NCBI GenBank assembly: GCA_023402175.1
Contig: JAEXCN010000382.1
Location: 1-56,210 of the forward strand
DNA length: 56,210 nucleotides
Direction of reading: 5' to 3'
From: Pseudomonadota bacterium
GTDB taxonomy: Bacteria > Myxococcota_A > Polyangia > Polyangiales > Polyangiaceae
Position 1 is the stretch's first letter. Each line of letters opens with the position of its first letter. The position numbers were made by a program, and so were the translations under genes. Below, piece by piece: positions 26,760 through 36,195 of the stretch. The notes beneath the pieces are model-generated. The model saw nothing but the letters and a program-made list of their open reading frames with translations, did not search any database and was not told the DNA's origin.

Positions 26760-27794
26760 TCAGCGCGTCTCGCGGACGGTCTCGGAGGAGCCGGCTCCCA
26801 TGGCTCGTACGGACCAGAGAGCATCGCAGCTCGCGTTCGGCTGCGCCGCGGCGCGCTCGCCGAGATCCACGAACACGGAGAACAGCGCGTCCCGCTTCGC
26901 GCGAAATGCGGCCCGCGCTCGGTTGCGTGCCTCGTCGAAGTAGAACAGCGTCAGGCCGTCGGCGGACATCGCCGTGGGCCGGCGGGAGGCGCCGACTCCG
27001 TGAGACGCGAGCTCGCAATCGTTGCGAGCGACCGCTGCGGAGAACGCACCGGAGCCCGTCCGCGTCGCGACATGAATCGTCGCACCATCGAGCGATGTCA
27101 CCGTGAAGAGAAACTCGGTGCCGTCCTTCGACCAGACCGGATCATCGATGCTGTGACCGTCGGGTAGCTCGGCCAGGGACGCATTCAGCCGTGCGAACAG
27201 CACGGTCTCGGTGGTTCCCTCCCCCGCGAGCTCGAAGGCCTCGCCGTGCTCCGGACGCGCGAGCACGACGAGCTGCCGCTGGTTAGGGCTGACGACGACG
27301 AGCTGCAAGCCGTCTGGCGACAGCGCCGCGCGCCCTCCGAAGATTCCGCCGGCAGGCGACACGGCCTGCGGCGCACCGAAGTCCGAGGCTACGTCAGGAC
27401 GATCGGCCACGAAGAGCTCCGGCGACGGGCCGCTCATGCGGGACCAGGCGACGGTGCGCTCGTCGCCGCTCACGGCCGCAAGCGTGTCGTCGCCGTCGAA
27501 GAGCGAGACGCGCACGGGCGACGTCCACATCGCGTCCGGCCGGCAAAGGCTCGTCGCTGGCAGTGCTTCGCCTTCGACCGGCGGACACGCGAGCGGATCG
27601 CCAGCGTCGCCATCGAGCGCAGCGTCCTGCTCGTCGCCGCCGTCGGCCCGCGGTGTCGAGCTCGCTCCACCATCGCTCCACGGAGCGCTCGTCCCCGACG
27701 ACACGGAAGGACGCCCCTCGCCACATGCCGCCACGGCCATCGTCGACATCACCGTCAACACGAAAAGACAGCGCGCTCGTCGCATGTTGGTCAT
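26760..27794 (-). CDS. Beta-propeller (PD40/TolB-like) lipoprotein
   Basis: 344 residues from the ATG at 27794, which overlaps the stop of the upstream large lipoprotein gene in an ATGA junction; the longer frame to 28124 is antisense noise. Signal peptide with lipobox (MAVAAC), then an Asp/Gly/Ser spacer, then a domain with PD40-like blades (ALSPDGLQLVVVS, VWSKDGTEFLFTV, AMSADGLTLFYFDE). Such propellers bind proteins or surface ligands. It is probably located in the outer membrane facing the periplasm or outside. Translational coupling indicates it works with the CxxCH lipoprotein encoded upstream. Confidence 0.82.
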   Translation of the reverse strand: MTNMRRARCLFVLTVMSTMAVAACGEGRPSVSSGTSAPWSDGGASSTPRADGGDEQDAALDGDAGDPLACPPVEGEALPATSLCRPDAMWTSPVRVSLFDGDDTLAAVSGDERTVAWSRMSGPSPELFVADRPDVASDFGAPQAVSPAGGIFGGRAALSPDGLQLVVVSPNQRQLVVLARPEHGEAFELAGEGTTETVLFARLNASLAELPDGHSIDDPVWSKDGTEFLFTVTSLDGATIHVATRTGSGAFSAAVARNDCELASHGVGASRRPTAMSADGLTLFYFDEARNRARAAFRAKRDALFSVFVDLGERAAAQPNASCDALWSVRAMGAGSSETVRETR

Positions 27795-30700
27795 TCCGAC
27801 GCCACGCAATCGACGAGCTGATCCCACTGGCTGAGCACGGGCGATTCGGATTCGCCGCCTGCGTCGAAGATCATCGTGATGCGGAGCCGATCCCCCGGGA
27901 CGATCCCCGCCGCCTTGAGCGCGGTCTCGACCGTCTGTGGACCGCTCGTCCAGCCGCTCGTCGTCGCGTCGGCGACGCCCACGGGCACCGCCGCGCTCCA
28001 AGCAGTCGTGCCACCGTCCGGGAGGCGCGAAGCCGTCTGGGCGAAGAAGGACACCGTCGTGCCGCTCGGGATCGTTCCCTGCCAGCGGAACAGCTGCCAC
28101 CGCGGTCGCGTCCCGACCCCGCACGGCGCCTCGTAGTCACGAGTGAACGTCGCGGTCGAGTACGACTGGTTCATGGCGCAGACGCCTGGCGACGACGGCG
28201 TGGCGCCGAAGCACTGCGAGCCGTTTCCACAGCACTCCTCGTTCGTGGTGCAGGCGCCGCCGACACCGACGCAGGCGCTCGCCGCCTCGCATCGCTTGGC
28301 CGAGGAGCTCGTGTCGAGGCGACAGACCTGGGCCGACGGAGCCTGGCAGCAGTCGGCGGTCGTGTCGCAGGCCTCACCGCTCGGCGCGCAGGGCGAGTCG
28401 ACCCAGTATCCCTTGTTGTTCCCCGCGAGCAGCTCCTGTCCCGGTAGATAGAAAGCGGGATGGCTCGGATCAGAGGTGCCGTTCCAGTTCTTGTCGATCG
28501 CGGCGACCCAGAGCTTCTGCGTGGGAACCTCCGTGCTCCTGCAACCGGCGCCCTGGCTCGCCCAGGGATTGTCCCATGCAACGTTGCCGTACATGCGCCG
28601 GGACGAGAACACGACCCAGTAGACGCCGCCGGCGTCCTTCGGGCTCACGCGCGGCAGGTAGTTGAGACGCGTGTCGCTGACATCGAGCGCCGTGTAGGGA
28701 CCGGCGCAGCCGTCCGTACGCCAAGAGACCGAGACCCCGTTGCCGTGGTAGTTCGGCCGGAGGGGTGCGACGTCGCGCGCGGAGGTCGGCAGATACGATT
28801 TGCCCGCCGACGTGAGCCCGTTCAGCGCATTCAAGCGGCGGTTCGATGCGGTCGTCGCGCTCGTAGCAGGGACCGAGGAGATCCAAATCTCGTCGAGCCC
28901 TCCTGCGATGGTGTTGATCTCGCTCGGCGACCACGCCCCGTTCGCTGCCGTGATGACCTGCTGGTAGAGCACGGCCTTCCCGTCCGGCAAGAACGACGGC
29001 CAGCCGACGATGTTCGAATTGCCGGGCGTGAGATCGCGTGCGTTCGTGACGCTCCAGCCGCTCGGTGAGGTGCAGCTCCCGTTGACCGCGCCGCAATTGA
29101 AATCGGCGACCACGAGCCGAGCCTTCGACGCCGACGGACCGGCGTTCTGGATGCGGCTGCCGGCCCAGAAACCGAACGCGAGCTTTGTTCCGTCCGACGA
29201 AAAGGCCGGCGTCACCGCCTGCATGTTGCTCGGCCAGTTGGCGAGCGTGATCGTCGACGCGTTGGAGGTCCGGTAGAGCGTCGAATTCGATGAGTGGATG
29301 TGCCAGTTGTCGTCACCGCGATGGGACATGTAGAAGGTCCCGTCCGGGTAGGGTCCGCCGTACGCGAACGCGTTCGAGCCGTAGTCGTTCACCGGCGTCG
29401 CGTTCGCAGCGATCGAATATCGGCGCGCAGCGTCGTAGCTGTAGGTGCCCGAGCCGTTGCCGTTCGCGACGAGGAAGTCTCCCTTCGAGTTCACCGAATG
29501 GCAGACGGTGCAGCGTCCGTTGTTCTGCGCCGCAACGACGGGGGCGGAGGCCCCGGGACGAATCGCCAGAACCGCGCCGGTGTTCCCCGCCAGCGGCGAG
29601 TTGTACGAGCCGTAGTAGACCGTTCCCTTCAGCTGGCCGTCTGCGATGTGGATCCGTTGACGGTTTTCGTTCTGGAGCGTGTTCGGCGTCCAGCGCTGGA
29701 TGATGAGCTCGGCGTCGGAGCCCTTGGCGCTCCTCTCGAAAGCGCGCCACGCAGCTTGCGGGATCACCACCTGGCTGTCGTTCGAGTCCGCTGCCGGACC
29801 GGTGGGGAAGTTGTCGCGGTTGGGATAGAAGTTCGAGCGCTCTCCTGCGAAGAACGAGTAGTCGAAAAGCGCGTTCGTCGCCGTCGCGCCCACGGGAAAC
29901 CGAAGCGACGTCTTCACCACCTGCCCCGGGCTCGCCGTGACCTTGTACTGGATGACGGGGGCGAGGAGGCCCATCGGAAACCACGTGTCGGCGTACGGGT
30001 AGAGCCATGTCGCGTTCGACGAGACCGTCCCCGTCGCCGGAGTCGTCCACCCCGGGTCGACGAAGAAGCGGCCGATCTGCGTCGTCGTCGCGGCGGCGTT
30101 CGGCGGAACCGAGCTCGGCACCGTCACACGGACGCTCACGTCGATCGGGACCGCGTTCGACGTCAGCACTCCTGAGGACGCTGCGAAGAAGGCGCGCACC
30201 GTGACGGTCCCCGCAACGGCGTCACCGAGGGTGAACACACCGGTGCGACTGATCGACGACGAAGTCGGCGCATCGACGACCCACGTAGGCTGCGTGCCGG
30301 GAGTCGCGCATCCTGCGGGCAAGAACGTCGGCGTGAAGGTCACCGCGTTCGGAGTTGCAGCGAGGGGCGAGAGGCTCGTCACGACCATCGACCTCGTGCT
30401 CGCCGCGATGGTGAGCGACGTGCACTCCGCTCCCTGCGGAGGGACCGGCACGAGCGAGAGCCCGCCATCGGTGAGCTGGAGCCCGCTGTCGGGAGTGAGC
30501 TCGATACCCGACGGCGTGTCCGAATACCGAGAGCAGTATGGGTTACAGGGATTCGAGCAGGGCCCGGCGTCCTGCGCGAGCGCACGGATCCCGAGACCGC
30601 TGCCGAACGACTGCGTCTTCGTGAGCCCTTCGGAGGCATCGCAGGTGCCCCACTTGCCGCCGCTGCAGGTCATCTGACCGTTCGCGCATTCGACGTAGCT

Positions 30701-30961
30701 GCCGATCGTCTGCTTGACCTTGCCGCAAGCCGCGACCTGCCCATCGACGTCGCAAGGGCAACCCTCGTTCGGGACGCCACACACGTCACCGGGGGACGGC
30801 GCACCAATGATCTCCTGTTCGCCGGTGGCGCGGGGACGCTCGGCACTACACGCCCACGCGAGGGCTGCCGCCAACGAACCAAGGGCCAGAGCTCGAATCG
30901 TGCGGCCATGAGCAGCGCCCGAATGCGATGTGGTCGAGCGCATTTTCATGACTTGCGTCAC
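27791..30961 (-). CDS. Large surface lipoprotein with CxxCH heme motif and PD40 blades
   Basis: 1056 residues; GTG at 30961 or an ATG four or six codons later. The signal peptide ends near LAAALAWAC, an imperfect lipobox. A Cys-rich N-terminal segment (VCGVPNEGCPCDVDG, VECANGQMTCSGGKWG) follows. Residues 484-488 are CTVCH, a c-type heme attachment motif within NNGRCTVCHSVNSKGDFL. Around it are beta-propeller-like repeats (AFSSDGTKLAFGFW, SFLPDGKAVLYQQV, RVSPKDAGGVYWVVFSS). A Cys-knot-like region (CDTTADCCQAP, CTTNEECCGNGSQC), common in myxobacterial surface proteins, lies near the C-terminus. It could be a mono-heme redox or structural surface protein; no partner oxidase is adjacent. Coupled to the propeller lipoprotein downstream. 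Confidence 0.85.
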   Translation of the reverse strand: MTQVMKMRSTTSHSGAAHGRTIRALALGSLAAALAWACSAERPRATGEQEIIGAPSPGDVCGVPNEGCPCDVDGQVAACGKVKQTIGSYVECANGQMTCSGGKWGTCDASEGLTKTQSFGSGLGIRALAQDAGPCSNPCNPYCSRYSDTPSGIELTPDSGLQLTDGGLSLVPVPPQGAECTSLTIAASTRSMVVTSLSPLAATPNAVTFTPTFLPAGCATPGTQPTWVVDAPTSSSISRTGVFTLGDAVAGTVTVRAFFAASSGVLTSNAVPIDVSVRVTVPSSVPPNAAATTTQIGRFFVDPGWTTPATGTVSSNATWLYPYADTWFPMGLLAPVIQYKVTASPGQVVKTSLRFPVGATATNALFDYSFFAGERSNFYPNRDNFPTGPAADSNDSQVVIPQAAWRAFERSAKGSDAELIIQRWTPNTLQNENRQRIHIADGQLKGTVYYGSYNSPLAGNTGAVLAIRPGASAPVVAAQNNGRCTVCHSVNSKGDFLVANGNGSGTYSYDAARRYSIAANATPVNDYGSNAFAYGGPYPDGTFYMSHRGDDNWHIHSSNSTLYRTSNASTITLANWPSNMQAVTPAFSSDGTKLAFGFWAGSRIQNAGPSASKARLVVADFNCGAVNGSCTSPSGWSVTNARDLTPGNSNIVGWPSFLPDGKAVLYQQVITAANGAWSPSEINTIAGGLDEIWISSVPATSATTASNRRLNALNGLTSAGKSYLPTSARDVAPLRPNYHGNGVSVSWRTDGCAGPYTALDVSDTRLNYLPRVSPKDAGGVYWVVFSSRRMYGNVAWDNPWASQGAGCRSTEVPTQKLWVAAIDKNWNGTSDPSHPAFYLPGQELLAGNNKGYWVDSPCAPSGEACDTTADCCQAPSAQVCRLDTSSSAKRCEAASACVGVGGACTTNEECCGNGSQCFGATPSSPGVCAMNQSYSTATFTRDYEAPCGVGTRPRWQLFRWQGTIPSGTTVSFFAQTASRLPDGGTTAWSAAVPVGVADATTSGWTSGPQTVETALKAAGIVPGDRLRITMIFDAGGESESPVLSQWDQLVDCVASE

Positions 30962-31345
30962 TGCTCACACTTTCGTGAAAATCGTCAAAACCGCACGAAC
31001 CTTACACATGATCGTCGTGTCTCCCTAGTAACTCTTTTGCGCTCGCCCCAAATGAGTGCGCGCGGCGCGGACATGCGACGCCGACTCTCCGACTCATCAG
31101 CTCGCTCGCATCACGCTCGACCGCTGCGTTCTAGATTTGATCGCGCCGAGCCGACTGGCGACTGGACCACACAGAAGCCGCCGGTGAGCGGGCGCACCCG
31201 GCAACGCGCGGGCAGGCATTCAACGCGGAAGGGCACCGACGACGATTTGGCGATCAAAAGCGGCGCCTGCTGAGACTAGGTGTGATGGCCTGGCGCTTCG
31301 CCGGCCCGCTTTGCCACGAATCGACGCAGAAAGGCTCCGACACGC
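30962..31345. other. Divergent intergenic region
   Basis: About 380 bases between the CxxCH lipoprotein gene (minus) and the AraC-type regulator (plus). The part next to the lipoprotein gene is more AT-rich than its surroundings and presumably holds its promoter, but no -35/-10 pair was convincing. No gene seen. Confidence 0.5.
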
Positions 31346-32170
31346 GTGGGCCCGGGCACTTGTTCGCCTTCAGGGGAGACGACGCCGGCTCTCCACGTTC
31401 CAAAGAAACCTGCGGGGGCGGTGCTCGTCGCACCTGGCGTGCTCGGCTGGCTGCTCCCGGCGCGCGCGGCGCACACGCGCACGAATGTCCACCTAGCGCA
31501 GCGGATCATCGTTCCGCTCGATGGGTCGGCATTGTCGTTTCGGACGGCGGACGGGTCCGTCGTCGAGACGCGTGAGCCCGTCCTCGTGCCGCCGGGCCGT
31601 CCGTATGCAACCTTGAGCTCGGGGCCGCGATTCGGGTTGCTCATTCATCCCGTGCGCGATGGGCGGCGGGTCTTGGTGAACACGTCAGGTCCGACGGTCC
31701 TCTCGGGGCGCATCGGTGAGCACGTTCGAGGCGCGGCCGAGGCACTGCTCTCCACGCCTGCCGGCAACGATGCGAGTGACGCACACGGTGAGCTGCTTCG
31801 AGCTCTCGGCTCGCCTCTCGGGAGCTTGCTCGACCGCCGAGTGCGGATGGTGCTGGAGGCGCTCGCATTCGATCCGGAGCCCGCGACCCTCGAGCGGTTG
31901 TCGTTGCGGACGAACCTCTCTTCGGAACGCCTACGTCATCTCGTGGTCGAGTCTCTCGATGTCGGCTTGCGTCGCCTCGCACAGTGGTACCGCTTCACGA
32001 ACGCGCTGACGCGCATGTGGCAGCCCGAGCGTCTCGCGCATATCGCCGCCGAGACCGGATTTTCGGATCAGGCGCATCTCGCACGAACGACACGCGCGCT
32101 CCTCGGGCATCCGCCGTCGCTTCGTACCTCGCTCGAGTGGCGCATCTACGGCGACTACCGCCTGGTTTGA
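31346..32170 (+). CDS. AraC-family transcriptional regulator
   Basis: 274 residues, GTG start at 31346; a later start is possible because the first 25 residues look weak. The N-terminal half is a cupin-like sensing region (LAQRIIVPLDGSALSFRTADGS, VLVPPGRPYATLSSGPRF). The C-terminal 100 residues form the double helix-turn-helix: MVLEALAFDPEPATLERLSL...SSERLRHLVVESLDVGLRRLAQWYRF, then RLAHIAAETGFSDQAHLARTTRALLGHPPS, the conserved second HTH. It is divergent from the large CxxCH lipoprotein and upstream of the DUF1592 operon, either of which could be its target. The effector is unknown. Confidence 0.88.
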   Translation: MGPGTCSPSGETTPALHVPKKPAGAVLVAPGVLGWLLPARAAHTRTNVHLAQRIIVPLDGSALSFRTADGSVVETREPVLVPPGRPYATLSSGPRFGLLIHPVRDGRRVLVNTSGPTVLSGRIGEHVRGAAEALLSTPAGNDASDAHGELLRALGSPLGSLLDRRVRMVLEALAFDPEPATLERLSLRTNLSSERLRHLVVESLDVGLRRLAQWYRFTNALTRMWQPERLAHIAAETGFSDQAHLARTTRALLGHPPSLRTSLEWRIYGDYRLV

Positions 32171-32327
32171 GTCGCCGAGCCGAATCCTAGCCGCGTCGTG
32201 CAAGCCAAGAGCCTCTCGTCATGGGCAGACTGCGATCCTCGCGGTCCGCACACTCACGTCGGACCGCAGGCGCTCGAAGATGCACGTACACCGTGCTCGG
32301 CGCGCTCCCTACCTTCGGAGGTGAAGT

Positions 32328-33971
32328 GTGGACGGACCGATTCGTCGCTCCCGTGCGCGTGTCGTTGCGCGGCCCCCATGGCCGCTTGCGGTCGGGCTCT
32401 TCGCCTTGTTCGCGTGTGGTGTTTCGCAGGGATGTGGCGATTCGAAGGCGAAAGACGACGCGCCCAACGTCGCGCCGGAGTGCGCGTTGCCGAGCCGGGT
32501 TCGTCGCCTCACACGCGCCGAGCTCGACCATGCCGCGTCGGCGCTCGTCGGACCGACGACGCTCTTCACCGAGTCGCTCGCAGCGGAGGATCGGCCACTC
32601 GGGTTCGACAATCACGACGGGCTCGTCGTGTCGGGCCTCATCGTCGATCAGCTCGCTGTCGTCAGCGGCAAGCTCGCCGATCGTGTCGTCGCCGACCCGC
32701 ACTGGTCGTGCGCTGCCGACGAGAGGGCTTGCTTCGACGCCTTCCTCGCGGACTTCGTGACGCGTGCATTCCGCCGCTCCGTCACGAACGAGGAGCGGGA
32801 TGGGCTCTTCAACGTGTTCCAGGCCGGACGTGACGGCGCCGACTACGCCGCCGGCATCCACCTCGTCGCCGAGGCCGTCTTCCAATCCACGGGCTTCCTC
32901 TACCGCACCGAGCTCGGCCGAGACGGAAGCCCGGGCGTGAGGATCCTCGAGGGACACGAGCTCGCCTCCGAGCTCTCGTTCCTCGTGACCGGTGGACCAC
33001 CGGATGCCGACCTCACGCGTGCGGCGAACGAAGGAAAGCTCACCGACCCCGACACGCGTGCGCAGCATGCACGTCGGCTGCTCGCGACCGAGCAGGGACG
33101 GAAGCGACTCGAGGATTTCGTTCTCCAATGGTTCGGCGTCTCCGAGCTCGAAGCGATCCAGAAGGACAACCTCGTCTTCCCGGACTATTCGGCCGACTGG
33201 CGTGCCTCGATGCGCGCGGAGACGCATGCCTTCGTCGAGCAGGTCTTTCGCGAGGGCGACGGAAAGGTCGCCACGTTGCTCGGTGCAGACTACACGTTCG
33301 TCGACGATCGCATGGCGGAGTTCTATGGGCTCCCCGATCGTCCCGGACCGACGCCCGCACGCGTGAAGCTCCCTCCCGAGCGCCGCGGCTTGCTCACCCA
33401 GGCGAGCATCCTCGCGACCTACGCGCACTTCGGAGACACGTCACCGGTACACCGCGGGAAGATGGTCTACACCTCACTCCTCTGCGGGGAGATGCCGCCA
33501 CCGCCAGCGACAGTGAACACCTCGCTGCCGGTCCCTGATGGCGAACGTACCGGTCGCGAACGCCTCCGTGCCCATACCGGGAATCCCTCCTGCGCGGGAT
33601 GTCACTCGATCATGGATCCGATCGGTCTCGGCTTCGAAGACTTCGACGGTATCGGCAAGCATCGAACGACCGAGATCGGCGCACCGGTCGATGCCTCCGG
33701 CAAGCTGGTCACCCCGAAGGCGAGTGGGGACGCGCCATCGTTCGTCGGCGGTGCACAAGGTGCAGGCCTCATCGCGTCGAACGCCGAAGTCGAGGCGTGC
33801 GCCCAGAAACAGCTCTTCCGCTACGGCTTCGGACGGCGCGAGTCGTACGGCGCCTGCGAAATGGGCGACGTGCGCGAAGCGCTGCAGCAGAGCGGCGGCG
33901 ATCTTCGCGAAGCTCTCGTGGCCTACGTGCGCTCGACCGCCTTCTCCGCTCGCAAGGAGCAGACTCCATGA
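32328..33971 (+). CDS. DUF1592/DUF1588/DUF1585 lipoprotein with CxxCH motif
   Basis: 547 residues from the GTG at 32328. The hydrophobic signal ends at a probable lipobox (CGVSQGC). The protein follows the Planctomycete-type cytochrome-associated order: DUF1587-like start (LTRAELDHAASALVG), DUF1595 (FVTRAFRRSVTNEERDGLFNVF), DUF1592 (EGHELASELSFLVTGGPPDADL), DUF1588 (RRGLLTQASILATYAHFGDTSPVHRGK), CAGCH heme motif (Cys422, Cys425, His426) with MDPIGLGFEDFD, then DUF1585 (EVEACAQKQLFRYGFGRRE). These genes nearly always pair with DUF1552 genes, as here. A heme-linked extracellular enzyme is likely but uncharacterised. The stop overlaps the next start (ATGA). Confidence 0.93.
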   Translation: MDGPIRRSRARVVARPPWPLAVGLFALFACGVSQGCGDSKAKDDAPNVAPECALPSRVRRLTRAELDHAASALVGPTTLFTESLAAEDRPLGFDNHDGLVVSGLIVDQLAVVSGKLADRVVADPHWSCAADERACFDAFLADFVTRAFRRSVTNEERDGLFNVFQAGRDGADYAAGIHLVAEAVFQSTGFLYRTELGRDGSPGVRILEGHELASELSFLVTGGPPDADLTRAANEGKLTDPDTRAQHARRLLATEQGRKRLEDFVLQWFGVSELEAIQKDNLVFPDYSADWRASMRAETHAFVEQVFREGDGKVATLLGADYTFVDDRMAEFYGLPDRPGPTPARVKLPPERRGLLTQASILATYAHFGDTSPVHRGKMVYTSLLCGEMPPPPATVNTSLPVPDGERTGRERLRAHTGNPSCAGCHSIMDPIGLGFEDFDGIGKHRTTEIGAPVDASGKLVTPKASGDAPSFVGGAQGAGLIASNAEVEACAQKQLFRYGFGRRESYGACEMGDVREALQQSGGDLREALVAYVRSTAFSARKEQTP

Positions 33972-35332
33972 AACGACCGCACACGATCGCTCGAAGGCAG
34001 TTCCTTACGGCCCTCGGCGCTCTCGGCCTCACGCTGCCGATGGCGCAGGTGCTGCGCGAGCAGGAAGCCTTCGCCGCCGAGCCTCCGCTCCGCCTCTTCA
34101 TCATCCAGACACCGCAGGGGACGGTTCATCCAAACTGGGCGCCGCGGGCCGGGTTCGACATCGCGTACCCGGGGTCGATCCTCGCGCCGCTCGCTCCGTA
34201 CAAGGACAAGATGATCGTGATCGATGGGCTCGACTTCAAAGTCGCCTACGAGCACGGCCTTCCCACCGGCGGTCACGAGTGCGGGATGGTGACGTGCCTC
34301 ACGGGCAGCCGCATCCACGGCACCGACGGCGGGCTTCCGGAGAGCGAGTCGGTCGATCAGGCCATTGCCCGGCAAATTGGCAACGGCACGAAGATCCGGA
34401 GCGTCGAGCTCCTCGGTTGGAAGCAGTTCAGCGGCACGAGCGCGGTGAACCACATCTCGTTCGGGCAGGGAGGAACACGGATCCCGATGGAGCGCGATCC
34501 GCTCGCGCTCTACCAGCGGCTCTTCGGCGACATCGCGACCGGCGCGTCCGATCAGGAGGTCGCGCGAGCGATCGCTCGGAAGCGGAGCGTGATCGACTTC
34601 CTCAAAGGCGACGCTTCTCGGCTCGAGAGCCGCCTCGTGGGACCGGAGCGCGCGAAGCTCTCGGCGCACCTCGCGGCGCTGCGGGACATCGAAACCCGCC
34701 TCAGCAGCGTCATCTCCTGCACGAAACCGGCAGCCCCGGCGAACCCGGGGACGCTCGACAGCATCGAGCTCGCCGAGCAGCTCGTGAAGATCCACCTCGA
34801 CGTCATGGTGCAGGCCTTCGCGTGTGACCTCACGCGCGTCGGGACGATCGTGCTCAATCTCCCGAGCATGCCTTGGCTCGACGGCATCGGCTATGCGGAC
34901 ATCCACAACGACTTCGCGCACAACGTCGATGGGAGCGAGTCGGCACGCCAGGCGATGGTGAAGGTCCACACCTGGTACTCGGAGCTCATCGCGCGCTTCG
35001 TCGGTCAGCTCGCGGCGGTTCAGGAGGGCGGCGGTTCCTTGCTCGATCGCACGCTCGTCGTGTGGGTCAACGAGCTCGCGACGGGGTCGCATTCGCTCCT
35101 GCGCGTGCCGGTCGTCCTCATCGGCGGCGCAGGTGGCAAGCTCCAGATGGGCCGGTATCTCGCCACGCGCGATCCGAATGCCGATCCGCTCCTCGGTCAC
35201 GAGGTCGGTGACCGGTTGCCTCTCGCTTATCCGCACAACCGGTTCCTCACCTCGCTCTGCCGTCTCTTCGGCCTGCAGGTCGACGGCTTCGGCGACCCTG
35301 ACTACAAGGGCTCGATCTCGGAGCTCGCGTGA
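33968..35332 (+). CDS. DUF1552 protein, Tat-exported
   Basis: 454 residues from the ATG at 33968, with AAGGAG eight bases upstream. The N-terminus carries a twin-arginine signal (ARRQFLTALGALGLTLP, Arg9-Arg10), so it is exported folded, consistent with a cofactor or metal. The body matches DUF1552: FIIQTPQGTVHPNWAP, GGHECGMVTCLTGS, SVDQAIARQIG, VNHISFGQGGTRIPMERDPLALYQRLFGD, and the late LVVWVNELATGSHSLLRVPVVLIGGAGG and NRFLTSLCRLFGL, resembling sulfatase/DUF1501-type alkaline-phosphatase-fold proteins. It overlaps both neighbours by four bases, so it is produced together with the DUF1592 partner. Confidence 0.93.
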   Translation: MKRPHTIARRQFLTALGALGLTLPMAQVLREQEAFAAEPPLRLFIIQTPQGTVHPNWAPRAGFDIAYPGSILAPLAPYKDKMIVIDGLDFKVAYEHGLPTGGHECGMVTCLTGSRIHGTDGGLPESESVDQAIARQIGNGTKIRSVELLGWKQFSGTSAVNHISFGQGGTRIPMERDPLALYQRLFGDIATGASDQEVARAIARKRSVIDFLKGDASRLESRLVGPERAKLSAHLAALRDIETRLSSVISCTKPAAPANPGTLDSIELAEQLVKIHLDVMVQAFACDLTRVGTIVLNLPSMPWLDGIGYADIHNDFAHNVDGSESARQAMVKVHTWYSELIARFVGQLAAVQEGGGSLLDRTLVVWVNELATGSHSLLRVPVVLIGGAGGKLQMGRYLATRDPNADPLLGHEVGDRLPLAYPHNRFLTSLCRLFGLQVDGFGDPDYKGSISELA

Positions 35333-36177
35333 AGGTCCGTGCGCTCTGGATGTTCGCGGCCGGGGCCTTCCTCCGTATGGCGGCCGGTTGCGGCGGCGAT
35401 GCCACGACGCCCGATGCCGGTGGCACGCCCTCGAACGAAGACGGGGGCACGTCCGCCGATGGAAGCACCGCCGACGCCCACCGTGCCTCCGAGGGCGGAG
35501 CACCCAGCGACGACGGCGAGCCGCTCGACTGCAACAGCGGCGGCGTCATCGTATGCGACGGCTTCGACGTTCCCGCGATCGATCCTGCGCGGTGGGAAGA
35601 GGAGAAGCAGAACGGCGCCGTGTCCGTCGACGATTCCCGCGCCTTCCGCGGCGGACGCGCGCTCCATGTCACCATCGACGCCGGCGGCGGTCGCGCGATG
35701 CTGCGCGCCAAGCAGCACGCGACCGTCACCGGACAGAAGGTCTGGGGACGTTCGCACATGTTCGTGCCGGCCTCGGCGGCCGCGTCGCTCACCTCGCACT
35801 CGAATGTCGTGGCGTTCGGCGGCAAGAACTCACGCGGAGCGACGGCGGTGCATGCGGTCGCGATCGGCGCGAGCGCGTTCTTCGGCCTCTATTTCCAAGA
35901 CGAGCCGATGATCGACGAGAGCAGCTTCATGCTCCATCCGGACGTGCCGACGACGAAGGTACCGCTCGATCGATGGTTCTGTCTCGAGTGGGAGCTCGAT
36001 GGCATCGCGAAAGCGTTCCGCCTGTACCTCGACGGCGATCTGATCCCGTCGTCGGTGATCGAGGGGCGCGATCCGCCGGCGGAGGCCGACGTGATCGTCG
36101 GCGCCGAGTTCGATCTCGCCGAGGCATGGCTCGACGAGGTCGTCGTGGCGAAACGGCGCGCGGGCTGCCTTCGTTGA
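35329..36177 (+). CDS. Lipoprotein with lectin-like C-terminal domain
   Basis: 282 residues from the GTG at 35329, overlapping the DUF1552 stop in GTGA. The signal peptide ends at a lipobox (RMAAGC), followed by a 45-residue Asp/Gly/Ser/Thr spacer. The remaining domain (residues 67-282: VIVCDGFDVPAIDPARWEEE, FRGGRALHVTIDAGGGRAML, HMFVPASAAASLTSHSNVVAFGG, FCLEWELDGIAKAFRLYLDGDLI, AWLDEVVVAK) has the beta-sandwich pattern of concanavalin-like laminin G/polysaccharide-binding proteins. Third gene of the DUF1592-DUF1552 operon; probably a carbohydrate- or surface-binding accessory. Confidence 0.8.
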   Translation: MKVRALWMFAAGAFLRMAAGCGGDATTPDAGGTPSNEDGGTSADGSTADAHRASEGGAPSDDGEPLDCNSGGVIVCDGFDVPAIDPARWEEEKQNGAVSVDDSRAFRGGRALHVTIDAGGGRAMLRAKQHATVTGQKVWGRSHMFVPASAAASLTSHSNVVAFGGKNSRGATAVHAVAIGASAFFGLYFQDEPMIDESSFMLHPDVPTTKVPLDRWFCLEWELDGIAKAFRLYLDGDLIPSSVIEGRDPPAEADVIVGAEFDLAEAWLDEVVVAKRRAGCLR

Positions 36178-36195
36178 AGGGAATCCCAGAACGCC

